From contig NZ_LZSU01000036.1 of assembly GCF_001665575.1 (NCBI RefSeq), positions 124,001-188,000 of the forward strand: 64,000 nt of DNA. The letters run 5' to 3'. Positions 9,588 to 17,320 of this stretch are shown one piece after another; within the stretch, counting starts at the first letter, position 1; each line of letters opens with the position of its first letter. A model generated the notes under the pieces. The model did not search any database. It saw only the letters and a list, made by a program, of their open reading frames with translations, and was not told the origin of the DNA. This stretch comes from Mycobacterium sp. 852013-51886_SCH5428379 (lineage in GTDB: Bacteria; Actinomycetota; Actinomycetes; Mycobacteriales; Mycobacteriaceae). A program made the position numbers and the translations under genes.

Positions 9588-10514
9588 ATGACACTTCGGC
9601 GCGTGGCGGTCATCGGCGCCGGCATGTCCGGCGCGGCCTGTGCACAGGTGCTGCGGGAGCGCGGAATCGCTGTGGAAATGTTCGAGCGCGGCCGGGCACC
9701 CGGCGGCCGGATGGCCTCGCCGACCCTGCACGAGCGCCGCGTCGATTTGGGCGCCGCCTACTTCACCGTCAAAGATCAGGCCTTCGCCGCGGTGGTCGAC
9801 GACTGGGTGAGCCGCCGCCTGGCGCACCCATGGACCGACACCTTCGACGTCGTGTCGCCCGACGGCCGGGAGGCCACGACCGGACCGGTGCGCTTCGCCA
9901 CCCCGGGTGGACTGCGTTCTCTCATAACGGATCTGCTGCCCGGCGATGGCCGGTTCGCCACGCCGGTCGACTCGCTGGACGCCTTCAGTCACGACGCCGT
10001 AATCCTGGCCATGCCCGATCCGCAGGCCGCCCGTCTGGCGCCCGGGGCGTTCGACTGGGTCGACTACGAACCTGTCATCGCCGTCGCCGCAGGGTGGCCC
10101 GAACGATGCTGGCAGTTGCGCGACGCCGCGTTCGTCAACGACGACCCCGACGTCTCATTCGTCGCCGACGACGGCTCGCGGCGGGGCGATGACGCGCCGG
10201 TGCTCGTCGCCCACACCACCGCGTCCCGTGCCCGCCGGCATCTCGACCGTCCCGAGGACTCGGTGTCGCCGGTCCTGGCCGCCGTGCGCCGACTGCTCGG
10301 CGTGTCGGCGGAACCGGTGTGGACGCACGCCCACCGATGGACGTTCGCGAAGCCGGCCGGCACCCACGGTGACGCCGCGTTCGGACTCCTGACCGATCAG
10401 CGACCCGTGGGTGTCTGCGGCGACGCGTGGTGCCCGTCGGGCGCACCGCGCGTCGAATCGGCGTGGTTGTCGGGCCGGCGGCTCGGCGCCGCGGTCGCCG
10501 ACGTGCTGTCCTGA
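9588..10514 (+). CDS. FAD-dependent amine oxidase / renalase-like oxidoreductase
   Basis: A soluble 308-residue flavoprotein. The N-terminus has the dinucleotide-binding signature VIGAGMSGAACAQVLRERG, then FERGRAPGGRM typical of amine oxidase and renalase-like proteins. DAAFGLLTDQRPVGVCGDAW near the C-terminus corresponds to the second FAD contact (GD motif). The physiological substrate is unknown. The start ATG at 9588 has a TAGCGT -10-like hexamer 9 nt upstream, suggesting a leaderless transcript; the earlier GTG at 9546 would place extra residues before the nucleotide-binding strand. Its last 118 nt overlap the oppositely oriented MpaB-type gene. Confidence 0.85.
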   Translation: MTLRRVAVIGAGMSGAACAQVLRERGIAVEMFERGRAPGGRMASPTLHERRVDLGAAYFTVKDQAFAAVVDDWVSRRLAHPWTDTFDVVSPDGREATTGPVRFATPGGLRSLITDLLPGDGRFATPVDSLDAFSHDAVILAMPDPQAARLAPGAFDWVDYEPVIAVAAGWPERCWQLRDAAFVNDDPDVSFVADDGSRRGDDAPVLVAHTTASRARRHLDRPEDSVSPVLAAVRRLLGVSAEPVWTHAHRWTFAKPAGTHGDAAFGLLTDQRPVGVCGDAWCPSGAPRVESAWLSGRRLGAAVADVLS

Positions 10515-11368
10515 GCGGCCGTCATCGCCCATCTGATCCCGCCGACCAGAATCCGGCCGGACAACCGCACCGCCGTCGCCTCGAGCGGCGGCAGGTAGGG
10601 CAGCCGCAACGGCAACCGCGCCCACGCGGGCAGCATCGCCACCGACGTTGCGGCCAGCACCCCGTACGGCGCGCGGGCCGGCAGTGGCAGCGGCGGCGTC
10701 AACAGCAGGAAACGCGCGGCGTCGCGCGCAGCGGCCGTTCCGCGCAGTTCAGGCCGGAACGCCTCGATCCGCTCCCGCAGTTCGGCTTCGGTGCGTGGCG
10801 GGTTCTCGACACCCAGAGCCGTTGCGACACGGGCGGTGTCGGCGACGTATCCGTCGCGGCCGCGCTGGTCGAGCGGACGTGCGCCGTAGAGCGAATGGGC
10901 CAGCAGGAAGCTGTCGATCTCGGCGATGTGCACCCACTCGAGCAGATGGGGGTCGGAGGCGTGGTACGGCGTACCGTCCGGACCGACACCGTGGACGCGG
11001 CGGTGGATGCCGCGCACCTTGTCCACGGCGCGCTGCGCGTCGGTCGCCGTGCCGAACGTCGTGACGGCGAGGAACGTGCTGGTGCGCTGCAGGCGTCCCC
11101 ACGGGTCTCCGCGGTAGTCGGAGTGTTGGGCGACGCCGGCCATCGCGAGCGGATGCAGCGACTGCAGCAGCAGCGCGCGCAGTCCGCCGACGAACATGGA
11201 CGCGTCGCCGTGCACGCGGCGGATCGGGCGGTCCTCGGCGAACCATCGCGGGCCCGGCGTTCCGTGGATTCGGGCCCGGTTGTCGGGTCCGTCGGGTCCG
11301 GCCACCATCCCGAACAGCGCGCGGCCCAGGCCGCCCCTGATCGCACCGAGTTCGCGCTGCAGCACCAT
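10397..11368 (-). CDS. Oxygenase MpaB family protein (DUF2236)
   Basis: A 323-residue protein of the MpaB/DUF2236 family. Family members include the mycophenolic acid oxygenase MpaB and rubber oxygenase Lcp, generally b-type heme proteins. Visible family features are RPIRRVHGDASMFVGGLRALLLQSLHPLAMAGV (positions about 46-78), the histidine-bearing HSDYRGDPWGRLQRT, and HLLEWVHIAEIDSF. The last ~40 residues are Ser/Thr/Ala/Pro-rich and encoded antisense to the end of the FAD gene; they look non-conserved. A TACCGT hexamer 8 nt before the ATG suggests a leaderless start. Mycobacteria carry many paralogues whose substrates are unknown. Confidence 0.85.
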   Translation of the reverse strand: MVLQRELGAIRGGLGRALFGMVAGPDGPDNRARIHGTPGPRWFAEDRPIRRVHGDASMFVGGLRALLLQSLHPLAMAGVAQHSDYRGDPWGRLQRTSTFLAVTTFGTATDAQRAVDKVRGIHRRVHGVGPDGTPYHASDPHLLEWVHIAEIDSFLLAHSLYGARPLDQRGRDGYVADTARVATALGVENPPRTEAELRERIEAFRPELRGTAAARDAARFLLLTPPLPLPARAPYGVLAATSVAMLPAWARLPLRLPYLPPLEATAVRLSGRILVGGIRWAMTAAQDSTSATAAPSRRPDNHADSTRGAPDGHHASPQTPTGR

Positions 11369-11393
11369 GACTCGACGGTACGTGCCCGCGAGG

Positions 11394-12116
11394 TCAGAGG
11401 CCCGGTGTCAGCATGCCGGCGATCGCGCTGCGCGGTACGGTCACCGTCGCCGTCGTCCCGTAAGCGGGCACCAGGCCGTTGCGATCGATGAAGAAGACGA
11501 CCGCGTCGTCGGTGATCGCGAAGCTCTGATAGTTCGCCGGGTCGAGGCCGAGCGCCGGATCGATCGTCACCGGCTGTCCGGCCTCGTCGCTCAGTTGCTT
11601 CTGGGCGATCGGCATGATCACCTCGAGCGGCTTGGTGCCCGGCCGGAACAGGCCGTCGAACGTGACCGGCGCCCGGGTGCCCATGTCGTAGGTGAAGGAT
11701 TTGTACCAGGCCGCCGGATGCGCTGCGCCGCGCAGCATTTGATCGACCTCGATGACGACGGACTGCGTGCCGGTCGCCGCGTCGCCGGAGATGTACCGGG
11801 TGCCGGTGGCCGAGAAGTCCTCCGGGGGCAGGGGATTGTCGAGACCACCGAGCGGTCCGGAGTCGGCCTCGAAGTCGTCGACCGCCCGGGTCAGGTAGTC
11901 GACGACCGCCTGCTCCTGCGGGTAGTCCGCGGGGAACACCCCGTCGACGCTGTGTGACGGGCCGGCCCAGCCGAACTGGCAGTTGCCGGCGTCGTCGCGC
12001 GTCGCGCACAACCCGCGCGGATCGTGGAGCGGGGCGGCGGCGGCGACGCCGGGCAGGCCGACGGAGGCACCGCCGATGATCGCGGCGACGAGGGCGGTGC
12101 GGGCGGTGAACCTCAT
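11394..12116 (-). CDS. Secreted RsiV/DUF3298-domain protein (MPT64-like)
   Basis: A 240-residue exported protein. Residues 1-27 form a clear signal peptide ending PGVAAAA. The mature part has FPADYPQEQAVVDYL, a middle region with YDMGTRAPVTFDGLFRPG, and DDAVVFFIDRNGLVPAYG. This pattern is typical of the DUF3298/RsiV fold shared with the secreted antigen MPT64. Two cysteines near the mature N-terminus (CATRDDAGNCQFGW) may pair. Enzymatic activity is not established for the family in general. The gene is followed on the same strand, 25 nt on, by the MpaB-like gene. The start ATG precedes the signal peptide directly. Confidence 0.82.
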   Translation of the reverse strand: MRFTARTALVAAIIGGASVGLPGVAAAAPLHDPRGLCATRDDAGNCQFGWAGPSHSVDGVFPADYPQEQAVVDYLTRAVDDFEADSGPLGGLDNPLPPEDFSATGTRYISGDAATGTQSVVIEVDQMLRGAAHPAAWYKSFTYDMGTRAPVTFDGLFRPGTKPLEVIMPIAQKQLSDEAGQPVTIDPALGLDPANYQSFAITDDAVVFFIDRNGLVPAYGTTATVTVPRSAIAGMLTPGL

Positions 12117-12165
12117 GGTGAGACCTCTCTGTCGTGACCTCCGCTCCAGGGCGGAGGTGTTGAGG

Positions 12166-12912
12166 TCAGCGTGCGGTCGAGGCCTTGGTGGATTCTTGTC
12201 GGCTCCTTGGCGTCCGTGCCCACGGCCACGTCATCAGCGCCCACGCGAGGATCACGACCGCGATCTCGATCAGCAGGTACGCCGGCCAGGGCCCCAGTAG
12301 ATCGAGCACCGACGCGGTGGGCGGTTTGGCATTGAGGTAGCCGTAGTTCGTCCCGGCGATCGCGTTGAACGCCAGTGTGAAGGCCACCCAACCCAGGGTC
12401 ACGACGACTGCGAACCGCCAGTCGTTCCACCCCGGGCGCCGTCCGCGGCCCCAGGTGAGATAGATCGCCGACCACACCACGAACACGTGCAGGACGAAGA
12501 ACGTGAGGAACAGATGGCTCGGGAAGTCCGGCGCCCCTTCCTGCGGCGTACCGATGTCCGGGGTGAGCAACGCCTGCGAGCTCAACAGCAGCCCCCAGAA
12601 GTAGGTGAGGACGAACGCGCGGTGCCGGCCCGACCACAGGGCGTAGGCGGCCGTGAGTTCGGCGATGTCGCACAGCTGCAGGGGGATCGACGTACTGAGA
12701 TCCGGCCGGATCAGTTTGTAGTACAGCGCCGTGGCGAACGCGGCGAGGATCAGGAGTGCGAAGACCCGACTCATTCGGCGGGCCTGCTCCTCGGTCTGCC
12801 GCCGGCCGCGCCACACCAGCAGTGCCGCACCGACGGCGAACACGGTGAGCACCACCAGATGTGACGGTCCGTAGGCGACGAACTCGCGGTGCGCTGCGAA
12901 CACCTCGATCAC
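12166..12912 (-). CDS. TIGR02206/YwaF-type integral membrane protein
   Basis: A 248-residue membrane protein with six to seven hydrophobic helices. It carries the family landmarks LQLCDIAELTAAYALW and YFWGLLLSSQALLTPDIG, then DFPSHLFLTFFVLHVFVVWSAIYLT and a C-terminal KPPTASVLDLLGPWPAYLL. These match the YwaF/TIGR02206 family, whose function is unknown. The GTG at 12912 is taken as start because GGAGG lies 8 nt upstream; GTGs at 12921 and 12903 are alternatives. The upstream promoter region is shared with the divergent alcohol dehydrogenase. Confidence 0.83.
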   Translation of the reverse strand: MIEVFAAHREFVAYGPSHLVVLTVFAVGAALLVWRGRRQTEEQARRMSRVFALLILAAFATALYYKLIRPDLSTSIPLQLCDIAELTAAYALWSGRHRAFVLTYFWGLLLSSQALLTPDIGTPQEGAPDFPSHLFLTFFVLHVFVVWSAIYLTWGRGRRPGWNDWRFAVVVTLGWVAFTLAFNAIAGTNYGYLNAKPPTASVLDLLGPWPAYLLIEIAVVILAWALMTWPWARTPRSRQESTKASTAR

Positions 12913-12965
12913 CTCGACCACCTCCGTCCTGCCGGTCCATGATCCCAGCGCGGCACACTGATGTC

Positions 12966-14015
12966 GTGCGCGCCATGCTGTTCGACGAGTTCGGCGGACC
13001 ACTGGAGATCCGGTCCGTCCCCGACCCGCGGCCCCCGGCCGATGGTGTGGTCGTCGCGGTGCACGCCACCGGTCTGTGCCGCAGCGACTGGCACGGGTGG
13101 GCGGGCCACGACGACGGCATCGCGGTGCCCCACGTTCCCGGCCACGAATTCGTCGGCGTCGTGGCCGCGGTCGGCGCCGATGTGACGCGATGGGCGGTGG
13201 GCGACCGCGTCACCACCCCGTTCGTCTGCGGATGCGGTGGGTGCGAATGGTGCGTCGCGGGCGAGGCGCAGGTCTGCCCCGATCAGACCCAGCCGGGGTT
13301 CACCCACTGGGGATCCTTCGCCGAGTTCGTGTCCCTGCACGCCGCCGATGCCAACCTCGTCGCGGTGCCCGCCACCGTCGACGACGCCGCCGCGGCGGGT
13401 CTGGGCTGCCGGTTCGCCACCGCCTACCGCGCTCTCACCGACCGCGCCCGCATTCGCCCCGGCGAGTGGCTGACCGTCGTCGGAGCCGGTGGCGTCGGGC
13501 TCAGCGCCGTCCAGATCGGTGCGGCGCTCGGCGCCAGGGTGATCGCCGTCGACCGCGAGCCCGCCGCACTGGCGCTGGCCGGACGGTTGGGCGCCGAGCA
13601 CACCGTGACAGCCGACGGCAGCGGACGGGACGTGGCCGACCAGATTCACGAACTGACCGGCGGCGGCAGCCACGTCGCGGTGGACGCCGTCGGGGCGCCG
13701 GCCACCTGCGCCGAGGCCATCCACAGCCTGCGACGCCAGGGACGGCACCTCCAGGTCGGCCTGCTGCCGAATGTCGCCGGGCATCCGCGGGTGCCGATGG
13801 ATCGGGTGATCGCCTGGGAGCTGGACATCTTGGGCAGCCACGGGATGGCCAGCGCCGATTATCCCGGGATGCTCGCGCTGATCGAGGCCGGCGTGCTGCG
13901 GCCGCAGGAACTCGTGGAACGCATCGTCGGGCTCAGCGAGGGTGCCGGCCTTTTGGCGACGCTGGCGGACGCCCCGCTCTCCGGCGTCACCCTGATCGAT
14001 CCGCGGCGAATGTGA
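12966..14015 (+). CDS. Zinc-dependent alcohol dehydrogenase family protein
   Basis: A 349-residue medium-chain dehydrogenase, cytosolic. Catalytic zinc ligands are Cys38 (GLCRSDWHGW), His in GHEFVG and a later Cys. The structural zinc loop is CGCGGCEWCVAGEAQVC. The Rossmann signature GAGGVGLSAVQIG is followed by VIAVDREPAAL, whose Asp at the end of the second strand favours NAD over NADP. The alcohol or aldehyde substrate cannot be told. The GTG at 12966 gives the usual VRAMLF N-terminus; an ATG at 12975 is possible. No clear Shine-Dalgarno sequence precedes it, so a leaderless start is likely. Confidence 0.92.
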   Translation: MRAMLFDEFGGPLEIRSVPDPRPPADGVVVAVHATGLCRSDWHGWAGHDDGIAVPHVPGHEFVGVVAAVGADVTRWAVGDRVTTPFVCGCGGCEWCVAGEAQVCPDQTQPGFTHWGSFAEFVSLHAADANLVAVPATVDDAAAAGLGCRFATAYRALTDRARIRPGEWLTVVGAGGVGLSAVQIGAALGARVIAVDREPAALALAGRLGAEHTVTADGSGRDVADQIHELTGGGSHVAVDAVGAPATCAEAIHSLRRQGRHLQVGLLPNVAGHPRVPMDRVIAWELDILGSHGMASADYPGMLALIEAGVLRPQELVERIVGLSEGAGLLATLADAPLSGVTLIDPRRM

Positions 14016-14044
14016 GTTCCGGTAAGCCAACTTATGAACAGTTG

Positions 14045-14062
14045 CCGGAAAGTGTCTTCCGG
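14045..14062. terminator. Inverted repeat CCGGAA-N6-TTCCGG after the alcohol dehydrogenase
   Basis: A perfect 6-bp stem with a 6-nt loop, 30 nt beyond the dehydrogenase stop and 57 nt before the next start. No U-tract follows, so it could be a weak terminator or an operator of the downstream hydrolase. Confidence 0.35.
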
Positions 14063-14118
14063 AACACGCTGATGCCCTAGCTTGAGGCCGACCAGCGAAT
14101 CGGACCTTGGGAGATGTG

Positions 14119-15642
14119 GTGGCGCAACTGTCGGCGTGGATGGGTGCGGGCGTGCTCGCGGCGGGTGTCTCGGCGGCCCTGATCGCAGGGGCGGACACCG
14201 CGAGCGCGGACACCGGATCTGACACTTCGAGTTCCGGGGTCAGCTCCAAGTCGTCACGTGCTGAGTCGTCGGATGCCAAGTCATCCGACTCTTCGGAGCG
14301 CACCGCGGGGATCACCCGGGGCGGCTCCGAACCGGCGCGGACGACTTCGGGCACCCGGAGCGCGGAAACCCGGGCCGAGGCCGAGGAAGCCCCGTCGGCG
14401 GGGGTGGAGCGCGCCGCGCGCGCCCAGGCCCGAACCGCGCAGCGGGAGAACGACGGGGAATCCGCTTCCGCGACAACGACGTTGTCGGCGCGGCAGGTGC
14501 CGCTCGCAGACGCCGCCCAGCCCGCGACATCGACCGCGCGGCCGCAGCCCCTCCTCGACGCGGTCCAATCCCTGGTGTTCGACGTCATCGGCGTCGCCGT
14601 CACCGCGGTCGCGGGTCCGCCGATCGCGGCGCCCGGCACCGACGTCACCGTGCGCAGTTCCACCCTGGAGATCACCACTGGCCGCACCGTGCCGGCCGAC
14701 TGGTATTACCCGGCCGGTGACGAGGTCCCGCAGCGGCTCATCTACCTGCAGCACGGCTTCCTCGGCGTCGGCGCGATGTACAGCTTCACCGCGTCCTACC
14801 TCGCCGACAGCACCCGCAGCGTCGTGGTCGTGCCCACCCTGTCGTCGAATCGCTACCGGCAGGACGGGTTCTGGCTGGGCGACGATCAGGTGTACCAGGC
14901 CACCGCGAACCTCCTGCTGGGCGACCGCGACGCGTTGACCGCCAGCGCGGTCGCCGCGGGCTTCGCCGAGAAGTACGGCGCCGAGGCCGCGCTCCCGGAG
15001 CAGTTCATGATCGTCGGTCATTCCCTCGGCGCGGGCGTGGCCGCCGGTGCGGCGGGCTACTACGCAGAGGCCATCCGCGCGAGCGGGGCCCGCAACCAAC
15101 TGGCCGGACTGGTGCTGCTCGACGGCGCACCGCCGGCCAACGTCCTCCCCGACGGGCTGGACAAACTGGAACTGCTGGACACCTACATCCCCGTCTTCGA
15201 ACTCGGTGCACCCAAACAGGCGCGCCGGGTCGACGCCGCGTTGGTCGAGCACCGGCCGGGCTACTTCAACGGTGTGATCCTCGACGGCGGGCAGCACCTC
15301 GACGCCATGCAGGGTGGGACGCCGGCCATCCAGTTCATCTCGTACCTGTACCAGGGCTTCCCGACCGAACAGAACAAAGCGGCTGCCCAGACCATCATCG
15401 CCGGATGGGCGAATGACATCTTCGCGGGACGGATCAATCCGGAGACCGGGCGGTGCGACGGTGCAGCCTGCGCCGGCGTCTACGGCCTGCCGGGGGAGGC
15501 GTTCGAGCTCGACACGTCGGCGGGACCGGCCAGCGGGGTGGCGATCGGACTACCCGTCATCGCGACGCCGAGGTTCCAACCGGCCGCGGCCGATGCCGTC
15601 ACGCCGCCCACCGCAGCCCGAATGGTGCGGCTCCAGGGCTGA
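14119..15642 (+). CDS. Secreted alpha/beta hydrolase with N-terminal low-complexity stalk
   Basis: A 507-residue exported hydrolase. Residues 1-30 are a signal peptide ending near TASADT. About 35-135 is a Ser/Thr/Arg/Ala/Glu-rich stalk. From about 180 an alpha/beta hydrolase fold begins with LIYLQHGFLG (oxyanion region), the nucleophile elbow GHSLGAG, and a late histidine in DGGQHLDAM. Esterase or lipase activity is inferred; the natural ester is unknown. The stalk composition resembles that of the Ig-like protein at 6310-9423. The GTG at 14119 is chosen because GGGAG lies 5 nt upstream; TTG 14107 and GTG 14116 are worse spaced. Confidence 0.82.
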   Translation: MAQLSAWMGAGVLAAGVSAALIAGADTASADTGSDTSSSGVSSKSSRAESSDAKSSDSSERTAGITRGGSEPARTTSGTRSAETRAEAEEAPSAGVERAARAQARTAQRENDGESASATTTLSARQVPLADAAQPATSTARPQPLLDAVQSLVFDVIGVAVTAVAGPPIAAPGTDVTVRSSTLEITTGRTVPADWYYPAGDEVPQRLIYLQHGFLGVGAMYSFTASYLADSTRSVVVVPTLSSNRYRQDGFWLGDDQVYQATANLLLGDRDALTASAVAAGFAEKYGAEAALPEQFMIVGHSLGAGVAAGAAGYYAEAIRASGARNQLAGLVLLDGAPPANVLPDGLDKLELLDTYIPVFELGAPKQARRVDAALVEHRPGYFNGVILDGGQHLDAMQGGTPAIQFISYLYQGFPTEQNKAAAQTIIAGWANDIFAGRINPETGRCDGAACAGVYGLPGEAFELDTSAGPASGVAIGLPVIATPRFQPAAADAVTPPTAARMVRLQG

Positions 15643-15693
15643 TCCCCGGCGCGCCAGACCGGCGATCCGGCAGCACCGGAGGATGATACGGAT

Positions 15694-16374
15694 GTGACTG
15701 CTGATGCATCTGTGATCAACGAGTCTCCTGCTGCCGAGCCGGCTGAGCCGGTCGCTACTGCTCCGCGCCAGACGCGGTCGGTGCCGAAGCCGCCGATCAC
15801 CCGTAAGCACGTCGACGACGCGGGTCGCATCGCGGTCGCCGCGATCGCCGGTTCCGCGCGGGCGATTGCCGCGTCGGCCCGCGGCGGCGGACGCGCGGTG
15901 GCGCAGCTCCGCGGCACGATCCGCGCGGTCCCGCCGACGATGCGGGCCCTGTCCTTCTTCGGCGTCGCGGCCATGCTCGGCATCGTCGGCTCGATCGGCC
16001 TGACCGGTACCGCAGCGCTGATCTGCTCGGTGGTGGTGATCCCGGTGTGCTGCATCGCCGTCGGCGTCCTCGGGCACCGGTGGTACAGCGGACCCGGCCC
16101 CGACCGGACGCAGACGCAGCGGCCGAGCACACTTGCGCCCGAGGCCGACCTGTCGCAGTCGGTCGCCTACATCGACAAGAAGCTGACGTTGGCACTCAAC
16201 ACCTTCGGGTCCGAGCGTCATCAGCAGGGCGTGATCGCGCTCTTCCAGGCCAAAACCGCCGCCGAACTCGCCCTCGGCACCGACGGCACCGCCGACATCA
16301 GCGTCGCCGAGCCGGAGGACTACCGCATCCGGCCGCGCATCCAGCCGGGGAGCGCGTCCCTGGCCGCGTCATGA
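15694..16374 (+). CDS. Hypothetical membrane protein
   Basis: A 226-residue protein of unknown function. A Pro/Ala/Glu-rich N-terminus leads to an amphipathic Ala/Arg/Gly segment (about 40-80), then two adjacent hydrophobic helices (about 84-127). A soluble C-terminal part follows (about 140-226) beginning EADLSQSVAYIDKKLTLALN. GGAGG lies 10 nt before the GTG start. Its stop overlaps the next ATG (ATGA), so it is coupled to the following small gene. No family is recognised. Confidence 0.7.
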   Translation: MTADASVINESPAAEPAEPVATAPRQTRSVPKPPITRKHVDDAGRIAVAAIAGSARAIAASARGGGRAVAQLRGTIRAVPPTMRALSFFGVAAMLGIVGSIGLTGTAALICSVVVIPVCCIAVGVLGHRWYSGPGPDRTQTQRPSTLAPEADLSQSVAYIDKKLTLALNTFGSERHQQGVIALFQAKTAAELALGTDGTADISVAEPEDYRIRPRIQPGSASLAAS

Positions 16375-16766
16375 CCGGCCGGACACTCGCCGGTCAGGTC
16401 GCCCTCATCGAGGACGACTACACGTTGATCATCAACAGAGGCGGCGAGGCGGGAGTGGTGCCCGGCATGGTATTCGCCGTGTATTCCGTTGCCGCACAAG
16501 TAGTCACGGATCCGGAATCGGGGCGCGAACTGGGCCGGATCAACCGGGAGAAACTCCGGGTCCGGGTGTTCGACGTGCAGCCCCTGTTCTCCCGCGCGCA
16601 CACGTTCGTCCGAACCGACGACTTCCACGGGCTGCTCGGGCTGTCGTTCGGCACGGAACCGTACGACGGCACCGTAGGCGACGTCGTCACCGTGGATGTG
16701 GGCGACGCCGTCGAACTGGTGAGCGCCGAAACCCGAACGCTTCTCGCCGGCTGGCCGGACCGCTGA
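16371..16766 (+). CDS. Hypothetical soluble protein, FlgT-C-like beta domain
   Basis: A 131-residue protein coupled by a 4-nt overlap to the membrane protein upstream. The sequence pattern IINRGGEAGVVPGMVFAVY followed by DPESGRELGRIN and a valine-rich strand resembles small beta-barrel repeats such as the FlgT C-terminal domain. In those domains a glycine-rich turn precedes a DPxTGxxLG motif. That resemblance is inference from pattern only. No signal peptide or membrane helix is present, so it probably acts at the cytoplasmic face with its membrane partner. Confidence 0.65.
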   Translation: MTGRTLAGQVALIEDDYTLIINRGGEAGVVPGMVFAVYSVAAQVVTDPESGRELGRINREKLRVRVFDVQPLFSRAHTFVRTDDFHGLLGLSFGTEPYDGTVGDVVTVDVGDAVELVSAETRTLLAGWPDR

Positions 16767-16786
16767 GCGGCTCCGTCCTCCGCTGG

Positions 16787-17023
16787 GTGGCGGCAGTGCT
16801 CCTCGCCGGCGTGGGGGTGGTCGCCGGTTGGTTGGCGGTGACAGGGATCCTCGCCCTGCCGTTGATCGAAGCGGTTCTCTTCGCGCTCGGCGGTCTGCTG
16901 GCGCTGTTGCTGCTGTGGGGCGTGGTGCGGTCCCGAGCGTTCCTGGTGCGCGCACTGTTGATCGGCGGACTGGTCGGTACCGCCGGATCACTCCTCCTCG
17001 TGCTCCTGCTGGTGGTCCCCTGA
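16787..17023 (+). CDS. Small hydrophobic membrane protein
   Basis: A 78-residue, strongly hydrophobic protein with two to three membrane helices (about 2-20, 22-44, 53-77) and a short RSRAFLVR basic loop. It begins with GTG 20 nt after the preceding stop and probably closes a three-gene operon (15694-17023). No family is recognised and the start could lie further upstream at a CTG. Confidence 0.6.
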   Translation: MAAVLLAGVGVVAGWLAVTGILALPLIEAVLFALGGLLALLLLWGVVRSRAFLVRALLIGGLVGTAGSLLLVLLLVVP

Positions 17024-17032
17024 GCGGCGCGC

Positions 17033-17206
17033 CTACTTCTTGAAGGCGTCCTTGACCTTTTCGCCGGCGTCCTTCAGGTTCGACTTCGCCTGATCACCCT
17101 TGCCTTCGTTCTCGGTGCTCTTGTCGCCTGTGAGCTTCCCGAGGCCCTCTTTCGCCTTGCCCCCGAGCTCTTCGATCTTGTTGTTCGCCTTGTCGGTTCC
17201 GCTCAC
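17033..17206 (-). CDS. CsbD family stress-response protein
   Basis: A 57-residue hydrophilic protein matching the whole CsbD family: ANNKIEELGGKAKEGLGKLT, then a GDQAKSNLKDAGEKVKDAF repeat-like tail. Family members are small, Lys/Glu/Gly-rich, intrinsically flexible and induced by general stress (SigB regulon in Bacillus). A GAGGAG ribosome site precedes the GTG start. It converges on the small membrane protein gene with a 9-nt gap. The molecular function is unknown. Confidence 0.88.
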   Translation of the reverse strand: MSGTDKANNKIEELGGKAKEGLGKLTGDKSTENEGKGDQAKSNLKDAGEKVKDAFKK

Positions 17207-17320
17207 GATGACTCCTCACGACTTCTCGGTCGGCCCTCGCGGCCGCCGGAAGCTGGATACCGCACGCCGTCCATCCGCAAACTGTGGATCTCCTGACGGC
17301 GCGCGGCACCGATGCTCGAG

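Noticed and set aside
12909..14687. 592-codon minus-strand open frame
   Set aside because: Antisense to the alcohol dehydrogenase, which has intact zinc and NAD motifs, and to the stalk of the secreted hydrolase.
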